From Streptomyces sp. NBC_00663 (GTDB taxonomy: Bacteria; Actinomycetota; Actinomycetes; Streptomycetales; Streptomycetaceae), in NCBI RefSeq assembly GCF_036226885.1, contig NZ_CP109027.1:1178001-1242000 (forward strand): a DNA stretch of 64,000 nucleotides, given 5' to 3'. The stretch's first letter is position 1, and each line of letters starts with the position of its first letter. The position numbers were made by a program, and so were the translations under genes. Below, one piece after another: positions 40,960-49,961 of this stretch. The notes beneath the pieces were generated by a model. That model was not told the DNA's origin. It made no database searches and worked only from the letters and a program-made list of their open reading frames with translations.

Positions 40960-43398
40960 ATGGCACAGGGCACGGTCCAGGTGACGCACACCGGCACTTC
41001 GAGGTGGCGGCGCCGCACGGGTGAGTACGCGTCGCTCGCCGCCGCCCTGGAGGCCGCGGCCGACGGCGACGTCCTCACCGTCGCCCCCGGCACCTACCGC
41101 GAGAACCTCGTGGTGCAGCGGGCGGTGACCCTGCGCGGCCCCGAGGGCTCCCCCGGTTCGGTGCGCATCGCCCCCCTGGACGGGGTGCCGCTCACGGTGC
41201 GGGCCTCGGCCGTGGTGCAGGACCTGCATGTGGAGGGCCAGGACGCGGCGGCCCCGGCGCTGCTGGTCGAGGAGGGCACCCCGGAGCTGACGGACATCCG
41301 GATCGTCACCCGGTCCGCGGCCGGCATCGAGGTGCGCGGCGGCGCCCGCCCCACCGTGCGGCGGTGCACGGTCGACAATCCCGCCGGCATCGGCATCGCC
41401 GTGGTCGACGGCGGGGGCGGCGTGTTCGAGGAGTGCGAGGTCGTCGCGGCCGGGCAGGCCGGTGTCGCGGTCCGCGGCGGCGCCCACCCCCGTCTGGAGC
41501 GCTGCCGGGTGCACCACGCCTCGGGCCCGGGCCTGACGGCGACCGGGGAGAACTCCGCGCTGGAAGCGGTCGGTTGCGAGATCTACGAGGTCCGCGGCAG
41601 CGGCGTCCAGATCACCGGCCGGGCCAGCGCGCACCTCACCGACTGCGATGTGCACCGCACCACCGCCGACGGGGTCACGCTCGACACGGACGCGGTGCTG
41701 ACGCTGGCCGACTGCCGGATCCACGACATCCCGGAGAACGCGGTGGACCTGCGTTCCCGCTCCGTCCTGACCCTGACCCGCACGACGGTGCGTCAGTTCG
41801 GGCGCAACGGCCTGTCGGTGTGGGACCCGGGCACGCGCGTGGACGCCAACCAGTGCGAGATCTTCGACAGCACCGGCGACTATCCCGCGGTGTGGGTCAG
41901 CGACGGCGCGACCGCGGTCCTCGACTCCTGCCGGGTGCACGACGTGCCGGACGCGCTGTTCGTCCTCGACCGCGGCTCCCGCGCGGACGTCGTCGACAGC
42001 GATCTCTCCCAGGTGCGCAACACGGCTGTGTCGGTGAGCGACGGCGCCACCGCCCAGCTCGACGACTGCCGCATCCGCGACGCGGCGACCGGCGCCTGGT
42101 TCCGCGACCACGGCAGCGGCGGCACCCTCAACAACTGCACCGTGGACGGCACCCAGACCGGCGTGATCGTCACCAAGGGCGCCGACCCCACCATCGAGCG
42201 CTGCACCGTCGACTCCCCCGCCGAGGCCGGTTTCTACGTCTCCGCGGGCGGCCGGGGCAGCTTCCTCAACTGCCGGGTCACGGGCAGCTCCGGGTACGGC
42301 TTCCATGTCATAGACGGCTGCCGTACGACGCTGCGCAAGTGCCGCACGGAGCGGTGTGCGCGCGGCGGGTACGAGTTCGCCGACGCGGGCCCCGACGCCG
42401 GGTCCGGCACCGGTCCGGTCGTGGAGGACTGCACGAGCGACGAGAGCGCGGGCCTGACGCCCCCCGCCGCACAGGTGACCGCCGTACAGACGACGAGCCT
42501 CTCCCCCGGTCTGCTCGGCGCCATCCCCGGGCAGCGCGCCACCGAACAGGAACCGCAGGTCACCCCCGCCGAGCCGGAACAGCCCTCGCGCACCTCGAAG
42601 GCCGTGCTCGGTGAACTCGACGCCCTGGTCGGCCTCGACAGCGTCAAGCGCGAGGTACGCGCCCTCACCGACATGATCGAGGTCGGCCGCCGCCGCCGGG
42701 AGGCCGGTCTGAAGGCGGCGTCCGTCAAGCGTCACCTGGTCTTCACCGGCTCCCCGGGCACCGGCAAGACGACGGTGGCCCGGCTCTACGGCGAGATCCT
42801 CGCCTCCCTCGGTGTGCTGGAGAAGGGCCATCTCGTCGAGGTGTCCCGTGTCGACCTGGTCGGCGAGCACATCGGCTCGACGGCCATCCGCACCCAGGAG
42901 GCCTTCGACAGGGCGCGGGGCGGGGTGCTGTTCATCGACGAGGCGTACGCGCTGTCGCCGGAGGACTCGGGCCGTGACTTCGGCAAGGAGGCCATCGACA
43001 CGCTGGTGAAGCTGATGGAGGACCACCGGGACGCGGTCGTGGTGATCGTCGCGGGCTACACGGCCGAGATGGAGCGCTTCCTGTCGGTCAACCCCGGTGT
43101 GGCGTCCCGCTTCTCACGGACCATCACCTTCGGTGACTACTCCCCGGACGAGCTGCTGCGGATCGTGGAGCAGCAGGCCGACGAGCACGAGTACCGGCTG
43201 GCGCCGGGCGCGCCGGAGGCCCTGCTGAAGTACTTGACGGCGATCCCGAAGGGCCCCGCCTTCGGCAACGGCCGCACCGCCCGCCAGACCTTCGAGGCGA
43301 TGGTGGAGCGGCACGCGAGCCGGGTCGCCCAGGTCGCGGAACCGAGCACGGACGACCTGACCCTGCTGTTCCCGGAGGACCTGCCGGAACTCCCCTGA
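40960..43398 (+). CDS. Beta-helix/AAA+ ATPase fusion (CbbX/SpoVK-type ATPase)
   Basis: An 812-residue protein joining two folds. Residues about 15-510 are a long right-handed beta-helix with 20-23-residue coils (repeated Gly-Val/Ile ... Asp/Glu-Xaa-Cys-Xaa-Val/Ile patterns); each coil often ends with a Cys, so many cysteines line up. A short Pro/Glu linker leads to an AAA+ module of the CbbX/CfxQ/SpoVK type: Leu-Val-Gly-Leu-Asp-Ser-Val-Lys, Walker A Gly-Ser-Pro-Gly-Thr-Gly-Lys-Thr near 597, Walker B Leu-Phe-Ile-Asp-Glu-Ala-Tyr near 656, and an arginine finger region. No signal peptide is present, so the helix is cytoplasmic. EccA-like and SpoVK-like ATPases remodel protein complexes; the helix could recognise the target. 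Start is ATG 40960. Confidence 0.85.
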   Translation: MAQGTVQVTHTGTSRWRRRTGEYASLAAALEAAADGDVLTVAPGTYRENLVVQRAVTLRGPEGSPGSVRIAPLDGVPLTVRASAVVQDLHVEGQDAAAPALLVEEGTPELTDIRIVTRSAAGIEVRGGARPTVRRCTVDNPAGIGIAVVDGGGGVFEECEVVAAGQAGVAVRGGAHPRLERCRVHHASGPGLTATGENSALEAVGCEIYEVRGSGVQITGRASAHLTDCDVHRTTADGVTLDTDAVLTLADCRIHDIPENAVDLRSRSVLTLTRTTVRQFGRNGLSVWDPGTRVDANQCEIFDSTGDYPAVWVSDGATAVLDSCRVHDVPDALFVLDRGSRADVVDSDLSQVRNTAVSVSDGATAQLDDCRIRDAATGAWFRDHGSGGTLNNCTVDGTQTGVIVTKGADPTIERCTVDSPAEAGFYVSAGGRGSFLNCRVTGSSGYGFHVIDGCRTTLRKCRTERCARGGYEFADAGPDAGSGTGPVVEDCTSDESAGLTPPAAQVTAVQTTSLSPGLLGAIPGQRATEQEPQVTPAEPEQPSRTSKAVLGELDALVGLDSVKREVRALTDMIEVGRRRREAGLKAASVKRHLVFTGSPGTGKTTVARLYGEILASLGVLEKGHLVEVSRVDLVGEHIGSTAIRTQEAFDRARGGVLFIDEAYALSPEDSGRDFGKEAIDTLVKLMEDHRDAVVVIVAGYTAEMERFLSVNPGVASRFSRTITFGDYSPDELLRIVEQQADEHEYRLAPGAPEALLKYLTAIPKGPAFGNGRTARQTFEAMVERHASRVAQVAEPSTDDLTLLFPEDLPELP

Positions 43399-43400
43399 CC

Positions 43401-43425
43401 AGGTGCCGGCACCGCGCCGGCACCT
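43401..43425. terminator. Bidirectional terminator hairpin
   Basis: AGGTGCCGGC pairs perfectly with GCCGGCACCT around a 5-base loop (10-bp stem). It lies two bases past the stop of the beta-helix/AAA+ gene and 18 bases before the stop of the convergent membrane hydrolase gene. Confidence 0.8.
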
Positions 43426-43442
43426 CCGCACCCGTGCGACGG

Positions 43443-45737
43443 CTAGCGCTGCGCCGGCACGTCCGGTCGCAGTCTGGCCAGCAGTTTCGCCCGCTCTCGC
43501 GCGAACGCCGGGTCCGCCTGGTAGTCGGAGTGGCCCAGGATCGGTGCGGGCAGCGGATGCCGGTCGGTGCGGCCGTAGGCCAGCGGGTCCGGGAGGGGTT
43601 CGTGGTCGACCTCGGGGCCGCATTCGCCGGACAGGCGCATGGGGCCGCCGATCGGGTCGGTCGGCCGGTACAGATTGCGCCAGCAGGCGACGTCGTGGTG
43701 CAGGGCGCTCAGCGCCGCCGGTCCGAAGTGCGCCGGGAACCAGCGGCCGTAAAGGCGCTCCAGCGGTGAGCCGTAGGTGAGCAGGGCGACCCGTCTGCGG
43801 TCGGCGGGGGTCAGCTGCCAGGCCGCCGCGGCGGCGAGGACGCTGCCCTGGGAGTGTCCGGAGATCACCAGCCGGCCGCCGGTGGCCCGCGTCCAGGTGG
43901 CCATCCGCCAGGTCAGGTCGGGCACGGCGCGCTCGGCGTAGCAGGGCGGGGCGAAAGGGTGGGCGGCGCGCGGCCAGAAGGTGCCGACGTCCCACAGGAT
44001 GCCGATGGTGCGGCGCGCGGAGGGGTCCTTGTAGGCGCGTCTGCCCCAGGTGACGAAGAGTATGAAGCCGAACCCGATCAGCCAGGAGCCGAGCGCCTGC
44101 GCGGTGTCGGCGGCGCCCTGGAGGACGGCGTACGAGTCTCCCGCCGCCTCGGCCGGTACCTGCTCCGTCGTCATGGCGCCGACCAGGGCGCCGGCGCCCA
44201 GGAGCAGGGTGGTGGCGGAGGTGACGGCGAGGATGCGCGGGGCGCGGTCGGTGAGGGTGGCCAGGGCACGGGCGGTGGCGATGCTCCGGGTGCGGGCCCG
44301 GTCCTTGGGTTCGTCCGGGTAGTCGGTGTCGATGGCGGTCAGCTCGGCCCGGCGCAGCAGCCAGGCGCGCCGGCCCAGCCAGCCGCCCAGCACGAGCAGG
44401 ACGACGAGCAGCGGCGGGATCACGGACGCCTGCCAGGTCAGCAGGACCGGCGGACCCGGGATCGAGGCCCCGGTGCCGTCCAGCCAGTCGGCGACCCGCT
44501 GGGAGACGCCGCCGGACATCACCCCGCCGAGCGCACAGGCCAGCATGGCGACCGCGGGGCCGCCGAGGCCGCGCATCGCGGCGCGCGGGTCGGGATGCGT
44601 GCGGTGCAGGGCCTGGGCGACGACGGCCATGACGATCACGATCAACCCCTGGGCGAGGGCGAGGGCGCCGAAGGTGGTGTCCCCCGGCAGCCGCCCCCGC
44701 GACTCCCATCCCGGCCGGTCCCAACCGGCGTACACCAGGGTGAGCAGGAGCAGGGCGAGCGCGGCGAGCGGCAGACGTCGTACGAGACGTTCGTCGAGCT
44801 CGCGGTCGAGACGGTTCTCGCTGCGGCCGCGGCGGCAGACCACCCCCACCACGACGACCGCGCCGACGGCGATCGCCCCGAGCAGGAGCAGCCCGAGGAT
44901 GTCGAGCGGGGCGGGTCCGCCCGCGCGCCGGTCGAAGCGGGCCGCCGCGGAGGCGACGGCCGCGGCGACCGTGAGCAGGGCCGCGGCGGTGTGGGCGGCG
45001 CGCAGCCGGGCCACCAGCCGGCGGCCGTACCAGAAGCCGGGGCGGCCCAGCGCGGTGCGGGCGGTGTCCTCGTCGTGCTCGGCCGGGCGGGTCAGGGGCT
45101 GCTGGGACTCGTACGCGTTCCAGGTGCGGTGGGACAGGTACCAGAGCAGGGCGGTCAGCGCGGCGGGCAGCAGGGCGGCGAGCGCGAGGCGGCGGCCGGG
45201 GCCGCTCCACCAGCCGCCGTCGGAGACGGTCGGTGACAGGAAGCCGAGCCAGGAGTGGCGGTCGGCGCACGCGCGCGTGCCCGCGCACTGCCAGGCGGCG
45301 AGGTCGAGCGCGACCTCGCAGACGGCCGCGACCAGCAGCACGGTCAGGGTGAGGGCGGTGAGCCGCACCAGCAGCCCGTACAGGCGGACCGTGCGGGTGC
45401 GGCCGCGGGCGGCGGGGCGCATCCAGTGGGCGAGGTTGACCACCATGAAGGGCAGCAGCAACAGCCACAGCGCGCGGGAGGAGTTGCCGGAGGTCAGATT
45501 GCACCAGACGTAGGCCTCGGGCACCGGCTCCTGGCGCGGGTCCTTCGGCTGTCCGGTGTCGGCGTCGACGTCCTCGGCGCGCCGGAACACGGCCGCCGTG
45601 TCGTCGCCGGTGATCCGCACGGTCCGCGGATCGTCGAGCATCTTCTCGGGCGTCGTACCGCCCACCCCGTGGACCAGCAGCTCCAGGGCGGAGCCGGTCG
45701 TCGAGGCACGTTCCTGCGCACGTTCCACTGTTCGCAC
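43443..45737 (-). CDS. Polytopic membrane protein with split alpha/beta-hydrolase (lipase-like) domain
   Basis: A 764-residue protein. The first hydrolase strand and oxyanion turn, Leu-Glu-Leu-Leu-Val-His-Gly-Val-Gly-Gly-Thr, come at residues about 19-30. The nucleophile elbow Ile-Ser-Gly-His-Ser-Gln-Gly appears only at about 625-631 (Ser629). Candidate Asp694 (Pro-Thr-Asp-Pro) and His736 (Leu-Gly-His-Ser) complete the triad. Between them are roughly ten membrane helices. The fold would have to be completed by bringing the two parts together at the cytoplasmic membrane face. It is probably a lipid or membrane esterase; no substrate can be named. GTG 45737 or GTG 45728 may be the start (GGGGGAA lies upstream of both). 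Confidence 0.72.
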   Translation of the reverse strand: MRTVERAQERASTTGSALELLVHGVGGTTPEKMLDDPRTVRITGDDTAAVFRRAEDVDADTGQPKDPRQEPVPEAYVWCNLTSGNSSRALWLLLLPFMVVNLAHWMRPAARGRTRTVRLYGLLVRLTALTLTVLLVAAVCEVALDLAAWQCAGTRACADRHSWLGFLSPTVSDGGWWSGPGRRLALAALLPAALTALLWYLSHRTWNAYESQQPLTRPAEHDEDTARTALGRPGFWYGRRLVARLRAAHTAAALLTVAAAVASAAARFDRRAGGPAPLDILGLLLLGAIAVGAVVVVGVVCRRGRSENRLDRELDERLVRRLPLAALALLLLTLVYAGWDRPGWESRGRLPGDTTFGALALAQGLIVIVMAVVAQALHRTHPDPRAAMRGLGGPAVAMLACALGGVMSGGVSQRVADWLDGTGASIPGPPVLLTWQASVIPPLLVVLLVLGGWLGRRAWLLRRAELTAIDTDYPDEPKDRARTRSIATARALATLTDRAPRILAVTSATTLLLGAGALVGAMTTEQVPAEAAGDSYAVLQGAADTAQALGSWLIGFGFILFVTWGRRAYKDPSARRTIGILWDVGTFWPRAAHPFAPPCYAERAVPDLTWRMATWTRATGGRLVISGHSQGSVLAAAAAWQLTPADRRRVALLTYGSPLERLYGRWFPAHFGPAALSALHHDVACWRNLYRPTDPIGGPMRLSGECGPEVDHEPLPDPLAYGRTDRHPLPAPILGHSDYQADPAFARERAKLLARLRPDVPAQR

Positions 45738-45997
45738 TTCCCCCGTGACGCGCCGTCGGCATGTGTCGGTGCGGGCTCAAGGATCTCCGCTGGGGCGGCC
45801 TCGTACACCCCTCGTCACGGAATCTCCCCGATCCGTGTGACGGGCGGGAGAACGATGGGGTGAAGGTGACATGCGCGCGTCGTGACAGTCGGTGCCGCGA
45901 CCCGTACGGTGACGTGCGAGGATGAGACGTCCGCGGGCTGGTGGGAGCAGGTCGCCGGGCGTGTCGAACGGATTGCGGCGAAAGGACCGGAGCGTAC

Positions 45998-46810
45998 GTG
46001 AGTGAGAATCAGAACCTCCTCGCGGAGCAGCGGCGCGCCCTCATCCTGGACGAGGTGCGGCGGCGCGGCGGTGTCCGGGTCAACGAGCTGACGCGCAAGC
46101 TCGGCGTGTCGGACATGACGGTGCGCCGCGACCTCGACGCGCTGGCCCGCCAGGGTGTCCTGGAGAAGGTGCACGGCGGCGCGGTGCCGGTGGTCGAGGC
46201 GAGCACGCACGAGCCGGGTTTCGAGGCCAAGTCGGGCCTGGAGCTGACGGCCAAGGAGGACATCGCGCGCGCGGCGGCCGAACTGGTCGCGCCGGGCAGC
46301 GCGATCGCCCTGTCGGGCGGTACGACGACGTACGCGCTGGCCCATCATCTGCTGGACGTCGCCGATCTCACGGTCGTCACCAACTCGGTGCGGGTGGCCG
46401 ACGTGTTCCACGCGGCCCAGCGCACCTCGGGTCCGCGGCAGGGGGCGGCCACGGTCGTGCTGACCGGCGGTGTGCGCACCCCGTCCGACTCGCTGGTGGG
46501 CCCGGTCGCCGACCAGGCCATCGCGGCGCTCCACTTCGATGTGCTCTTCCTCGGTGTCCACGGCATATCGGTCGAGGCCGGCCTGTCCACGCCGAACCTC
46601 GCGGAGGCGGAGACCAACCGCCGGCTGGTGCAGTCGGCGCGCCGGGTCGTGGTGGTCGCCGACCACACCAAGTGGGGCACGGTGGGCCTGAGTTCGTTCG
46701 CGGCGCTGGAGCAGGTCGACACGCTGGTGACGGACGCGGGGCTGCCGGCCGCGGCGCGCGAGGAGGTCGCCGAGCATCTGCGGCGGCTGGTGGTGGCGGG
46801 CGAGGGCTGA
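45998..46810 (+). CDS. DeoR-family transcriptional regulator
   Basis: A 270-residue DeoR/GlpR protein. An N-terminal helix-turn-helix (Leu-Thr-Arg-Lys-Leu-Gly-Val-Ser-Asp-Met-Thr-Val-Arg-Arg-Asp-Leu) is followed by His-Gly-Gly-Ala-Val and a sugar-phosphate sensor domain with Leu-Ser-Gly-Gly-Thr-Thr-Thr-Tyr, Thr-Asn-Ser-Val and Gly-Val-His-Gly-Ile. Members usually repress sugar-use genes and release DNA on binding a phosphorylated sugar. GTG 45998 follows GGAG at 6-7 bases. It is transcribed away from the membrane hydrolase, with a 260-bp gap between; the next gene, encoding a SRPBCC protein, is not an obvious target. Confidence 0.88.
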   Translation: MSENQNLLAEQRRALILDEVRRRGGVRVNELTRKLGVSDMTVRRDLDALARQGVLEKVHGGAVPVVEASTHEPGFEAKSGLELTAKEDIARAAAELVAPGSAIALSGGTTTYALAHHLLDVADLTVVTNSVRVADVFHAAQRTSGPRQGAATVVLTGGVRTPSDSLVGPVADQAIAALHFDVLFLGVHGISVEAGLSTPNLAEAETNRRLVQSARRVVVVADHTKWGTVGLSSFAALEQVDTLVTDAGLPAAAREEVAEHLRRLVVAGEG

Positions 46811-46823
46811 GGCGCTACAGACA

Positions 46824-46846
46824 GTTGATGGTGCGTCAACTACGGT
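46824..46846. promoter_or_regulatory. Inverted repeat next to a putative -10 box
   Basis: GTTGA-N7-TCAAC (46824-46840) directly precedes TACGGT (46841-46846), a -10-like hexamer for the gene starting at 46894. Symmetry beside a promoter element suggests an operator; the binding protein is unknown. Confidence 0.35.
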
Positions 46847-46893
46847 GACACCCTCCGTTGGTCATGATGTCCGGCACGAGGAGGGTGTGGTCC

Positions 46894-47364
46894 ATGGCGC
46901 ACCAACTGCGCGAGGTGGGGCTCGACTTCGTCGAGTCGGCGCCCGTACGGCTGGTCTTCGCACGGGAGATGTCCGCGCCTCCGGAGCAGGTCTTCCGGGC
47001 GCTCGCCGATGATGTGCCGGGGTGGACCGAGTGGTTCGCCGCGGTGACGCTGGCCCGGCCCACCGGCGACGGCACCACGCGCGAGATACACCTCAAGGGC
47101 GGCGGGCGTTTCCAGGAGACGATCATCGCGGCCAAGGAGCCGGAGGTGTACGCCTACCGCGTCGACGTCGGCAATGTGCCCGGCGTCCGGGCCCTCGTCG
47201 AGGAGTGGCGGCTCGCCCCCTCGGGCACCGGCACCCATGTGCGCTGGACGTTCGCCACGGACGGCACGGCCGCCTACCGCTTCGCCGCGAGGCTCGCGGC
47301 GCCCGGCGTGGGGCGCGCGTTCCGGGACGCGGCCGCCGCACTGGACCGGCGGCTGACCGCATAG
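46894..47364 (+). CDS. SRPBCC (START-like) family protein
   Basis: A 156-residue protein of the polyketide-cyclase/dehydrase and lipid-transport superfamily. Ala-Pro-Pro-Glu-Gln-Val-Phe-Arg-Ala-Leu-Ala-Asp, then Trp-Thr-Glu-Trp-Phe, and the C-terminal helix Phe-Arg-Asp-Ala-Ala-Ala-Ala-Leu-Asp-Arg-Arg-Leu outline the helix-grip fold with an internal hydrophobic pocket. It would bind a small hydrophobic ligand in the cytoplasm. GAGGAGGG precedes ATG 46894; the frame stays open to an earlier start at 46858. It ends 13 bases before the convergent cysteine-synthase-family gene. No specific ligand can be named. Confidence 0.82.
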   Translation: MAHQLREVGLDFVESAPVRLVFAREMSAPPEQVFRALADDVPGWTEWFAAVTLARPTGDGTTREIHLKGGGRFQETIIAAKEPEVYAYRVDVGNVPGVRALVEEWRLAPSGTGTHVRWTFATDGTAAYRFAARLAAPGVGRAFRDAAAALDRRLTA

Positions 47365-47377
47365 GGACCGGCGGTTC

Positions 47378-48511
47378 TCAGCAGGGCCAGACGCCCGTCT
47401 CCAGCAGCGAGTCGATCGCCGCGCTGTACGGCGTGATGTCCAGGCCCTGTTCGGCCAGCCATGTGTCCGAGTAGTACTTGTCGAGGTAGCGGTCGCCCGG
47501 GTCGCACAGCAGGGTCACCACGCTCCCCTGCCGTCCTTCGGCCACCATCTCGGCGACGATCTTCAGCGCGCTCCACAGCCCGGTCCCGGTCGAACCGCCC
47601 GCCTTGCGGCCGATGGCCCGCTCCAGGGCGCGTACGGCGGCGACGCTGGCCGCGTCCGGGACCTTCATCATCCGGTCGACGGCACCGGGCACGAAGCTCG
47701 GTTCCATGCGCGGCCGGCCGATGCCCTCGATACGCGAGCCGCAGTCACAGGTGACGTCCGGATCGCCGGTGGTCCAGCCCTCGAAGAAACAGGAGTTCTC
47801 CGGGTCGGCGACACAGATGCGGGTGTCCCGCTGGGTGTAGTGGACGTAGCGGGCGATGGTCGCCGAGGTACCGCCGGTGCCGGCCGTGGCGACGATCCAC
47901 GCGGGCTCCGGGAACCGCTCCAACTCCAGTTGCCGGAAGACGGATTCGGCGATGTTGTTGTTGCCGCGCCAGTCCGTGGCCCGTTCCGCGTAGGTGAACT
48001 GGTCCATGTAGTGGCCGCCGGTGTCGACCGCGAGGCGGGCCGACTCCTCGTACATCTTGCGTGGGTCGTCCACGAAGTGGCACTGCCCGCCGTGGAACTC
48101 GATCAGTCGGATCTTCTCGGCGCTCGTCGTGCGCGGCATGACGGCGATGAAGGGCACGCCGATCAGCCCGGCGAAGTAGGCCTCGGAGACCGCCGTCGAG
48201 CCGCTGGACGCCTCGATCACCGGGCGGTCCGGACGGATCCAGCCATTGCACAGGCCGTAGAGGAAGAGGGAGCGGGCCAGTCGGTGCTTGAGGCTGCCGG
48301 TGGGGTGGGTCGACTCGTCCTTCAGGTACAGGTCGATGCCCCACCGCTCCGGCAGCGGGAAGCGCAGGAGATGCGTGTCGGCCGAGCGGTTGGCGTCGGC
48401 CTGGACCTTTCGGACGGCCTCTTTCAGCCAGCCGCGGTACGCGGCGTCGCTGCGGTCGATGTCGAGGGTGTCGAGGGTCTCGCCCGTCCGGGTCTGCTGG
48501 GGAGTGCTCAC
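47378..48511 (-). CDS. PLP-dependent cysteine synthase/cysteine desulfhydrase family protein
   Basis: A 377-residue fold-type II PLP enzyme. [11 protein letters not shown] contains the Schiff-base lysine and Glu-Ala-Ser-Ser-Gly-Ser-Thr-Ala the substrate/phosphate loop; Thr-Ala-Gly-Thr-Gly-Gly-Thr-Ser binds the PLP phosphate. The N-terminal [11 protein letters not shown] is typical of a family that includes, as I recall, the mycobacterial cysteine desulfhydrase Cds1 (Rv3684). It may therefore release sulfide from cysteine rather than make cysteine. Its Asn-Asn-Asn-Ile and Cys-Asp-Cys-Gly stretches are unusual for CysK. GTG 48511 follows AGGAGA at 8 bases. Confidence 0.82.
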   Translation of the reverse strand: MSTPQQTRTGETLDTLDIDRSDAAYRGWLKEAVRKVQADANRSADTHLLRFPLPERWGIDLYLKDESTHPTGSLKHRLARSLFLYGLCNGWIRPDRPVIEASSGSTAVSEAYFAGLIGVPFIAVMPRTTSAEKIRLIEFHGGQCHFVDDPRKMYEESARLAVDTGGHYMDQFTYAERATDWRGNNNIAESVFRQLELERFPEPAWIVATAGTGGTSATIARYVHYTQRDTRICVADPENSCFFEGWTTGDPDVTCDCGSRIEGIGRPRMEPSFVPGAVDRMMKVPDAASVAAVRALERAIGRKAGGSTGTGLWSALKIVAEMVAEGRQGSVVTLLCDPGDRYLDKYYSDTWLAEQGLDITPYSAAIDSLLETGVWPC

Positions 48512-48860
48512 AGCGGGTCTCCTAAGAGGTGGCGTCGACGGCGGGTCGCGCTGTCGACGCATCGATCATAAGCACCTTCCGCACGCTTCTCACCTGCATA
48601 AACACACCTTTGAGCACCCCAAAGACCTCCCTGGGGGACGCGCCTCTCGGTGTCATGGGGGCGCATTCGGACGAGTGCTCCGGGCGCTCGGTCCGAGCCC
48701 GTCATGCGTACTGGTGCTCGACGCCGGGTGCGGGCAGACTTCACCGGACGGGACGTGGGTCCCCGACGGGGGCGCACACTGGATCACACAGACAGCCGGT
48801 TCAGGACCCACGCAGGATCGCGAGCCGGCCCGACGAGGGCGCACTAGGGGGCGGGGAGGC
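48512..48860. other. 349-bp intergenic region with an 8-bp inverted repeat
   Basis: No gene is supported here. It holds divergent signals for the leftward cysteine-synthase-family gene and the rightward small gene. A perfect inverted repeat GCGTCGAC (48532-48539) and GTCGACGC (48553-48560), 13 bases apart, lies 21 bases before the leftward start. A weaker CTTTG-N7-CAAAG is at 48608-48624. The stretch 48560-48625 is A/T-rich for this genome and is the best promoter candidate. Confidence 0.5.
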
Positions 48861-49184
48861 ATGGCGGAACCGGAGTTCACGGCCACGGGCGTGCGGATCG
48901 GGAAGCGGCTGCGCTCCCTCACCCGGGCCGGACAGGTGCGGATCAGCGACGGCAGACTGGAACTGCTCACCAGCTACGGCAGCGAGATCGACAGCGCGCC
49001 GGTGCAGGCGGTGCGCGCCTCCAAGCCCTGGTTCGCCGCCGACGACAGGGCGCTGGCCGACCTCAACGGCAAGCGGTACCTGCTGACGCTCGGCGACCAC
49101 GACCCCGCTCCGGGCGAGCCGGGGCCGCCGGCGGCACGCCGGTTCATCGAGGCGGTACGGAAGGCCGCGGGACGCCCGGGGTGA
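48861..49184 (+). CDS. Small conserved-looking hypothetical protein
   Basis: A 107-residue protein with no membrane helix or signal. It has a regular beta-strand/turn character (Thr-Ala-Thr-Gly-Val-Arg-Ile-Gly-Lys-Arg-Leu, Ile-Ser-Asp-Gly-Arg-Leu-Glu-Leu-Leu, Arg-Tyr-Leu-Leu-Thr-Leu-Gly-Asp-His-Asp) and an Arg-rich helical end. GGGGAGG precedes ATG 48861 almost immediately, a strong Shine-Dalgarno placed rather close. Third-position GC is high, so it is likely a real gene. I do not recognise the family. It stands alone, 190 bases before an anti-sigma-like ATPase gene. Confidence 0.6.
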   Translation: MAEPEFTATGVRIGKRLRSLTRAGQVRISDGRLELLTSYGSEIDSAPVQAVRASKPWFAADDRALADLNGKRYLLTLGDHDPAPGEPGPPAARRFIEAVRKAAGRPG

Positions 49185-49373
49185 GTCACCGCGAGTTGCG
49201 GTACCTGACCCCCTGAGTCACGCTGTTCACACGTCACTCTGGGTTTACCGGCGATAACGCTGCGAACCAGCCCGCCGGGCACGACGGCAGGCGGCCGATC
49301 TCCACGCGGGGCCCCTGTTGGATCGATCCGAACTCCGTGTTCTTCCGGACCTCTCAGTCGGGGAGTCGCAGCC

Positions 49374-49916
49374 GTGATCAGTCACCCAAGCAGGCATTGC
49401 ACGGTAGAGCTTCAGGCTCTGCCGTCGCGGATCGGCCAGGTCCGCAGAATCGTCTCTGCGCAGTTGCGCTACTGGCATCTGGACCCACTCATAGACCGGG
49501 CGGCGCTCGGTGTGACAGAGCTTTTGACCAACGTCCACCGCCACGCCCAGCCCGACAAGATGTGCACCGTGGAGATCGAGCTGCTGCTCGACCGGCTCAC
49601 GGTCTCGGTGCACGACCACGACCCGCGTCTGCCGGCCGTGGACACCATGACGGACGACGACTCGCTCGCCACGTGTGGACGTGGACTGGCGATGGTGGCC
49701 GCCGTCAGTGAGAGCTGGGGAGTGCGGGCGGAGGGGGACGAGGGCAAGGTCGTGTGGTTCGCGCTCTCCGCGCCCGCCGTCGTGGGCGCCGGTACCTCGC
49801 GGCCGTCTCGGCGGACCGGTGGGGAGAAGACCGAGCGGGTGTTCGCCGAGTTCGAGCACTCCGTCGACGGCCACAGGGCCGCACATGCTCCCGCCCGGTC
49901 GGCCGTTGTCGGCTGA
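49374..49916 (+). CDS. RsbW-like ATP-binding protein (anti-sigma-type histidine-kinase-like ATPase)
   Basis: A 180-residue GHKL-fold protein of the single-domain anti-sigma-regulatory group. Glu-Leu-Leu-Thr-Asn-Val-His-Arg-His-Ala is the N-box; Val-His-Asp-His-Asp-Pro-Arg-Leu-Pro stands where the Asp-Xaa-Gly G1 box usually is (Asp-His-Asp here), and Gly-Arg-Gly-Leu-Ala-Met-Val is the G2 box. About 45 residues, charged and disordered, follow the fold. In Streptomyces many such proteins act in sigma-factor or phosphatase switches, but no sigma or anti-anti-sigma gene is adjacent. GTG 49374 follows GGGGAG at 8 bases. Confidence 0.83.
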   Translation: MISHPSRHCTVELQALPSRIGQVRRIVSAQLRYWHLDPLIDRAALGVTELLTNVHRHAQPDKMCTVEIELLLDRLTVSVHDHDPRLPAVDTMTDDDSLATCGRGLAMVAAVSESWGVRAEGDEGKVVWFALSAPAVVGAGTSRPSRRTGGEKTERVFAEFEHSVDGHRAAHAPARSAVVG

Positions 49917-49961
49917 CCGGGCGGTGACGACCTTCTTGTGGATCGCTTGCCGTTCGAGGTC

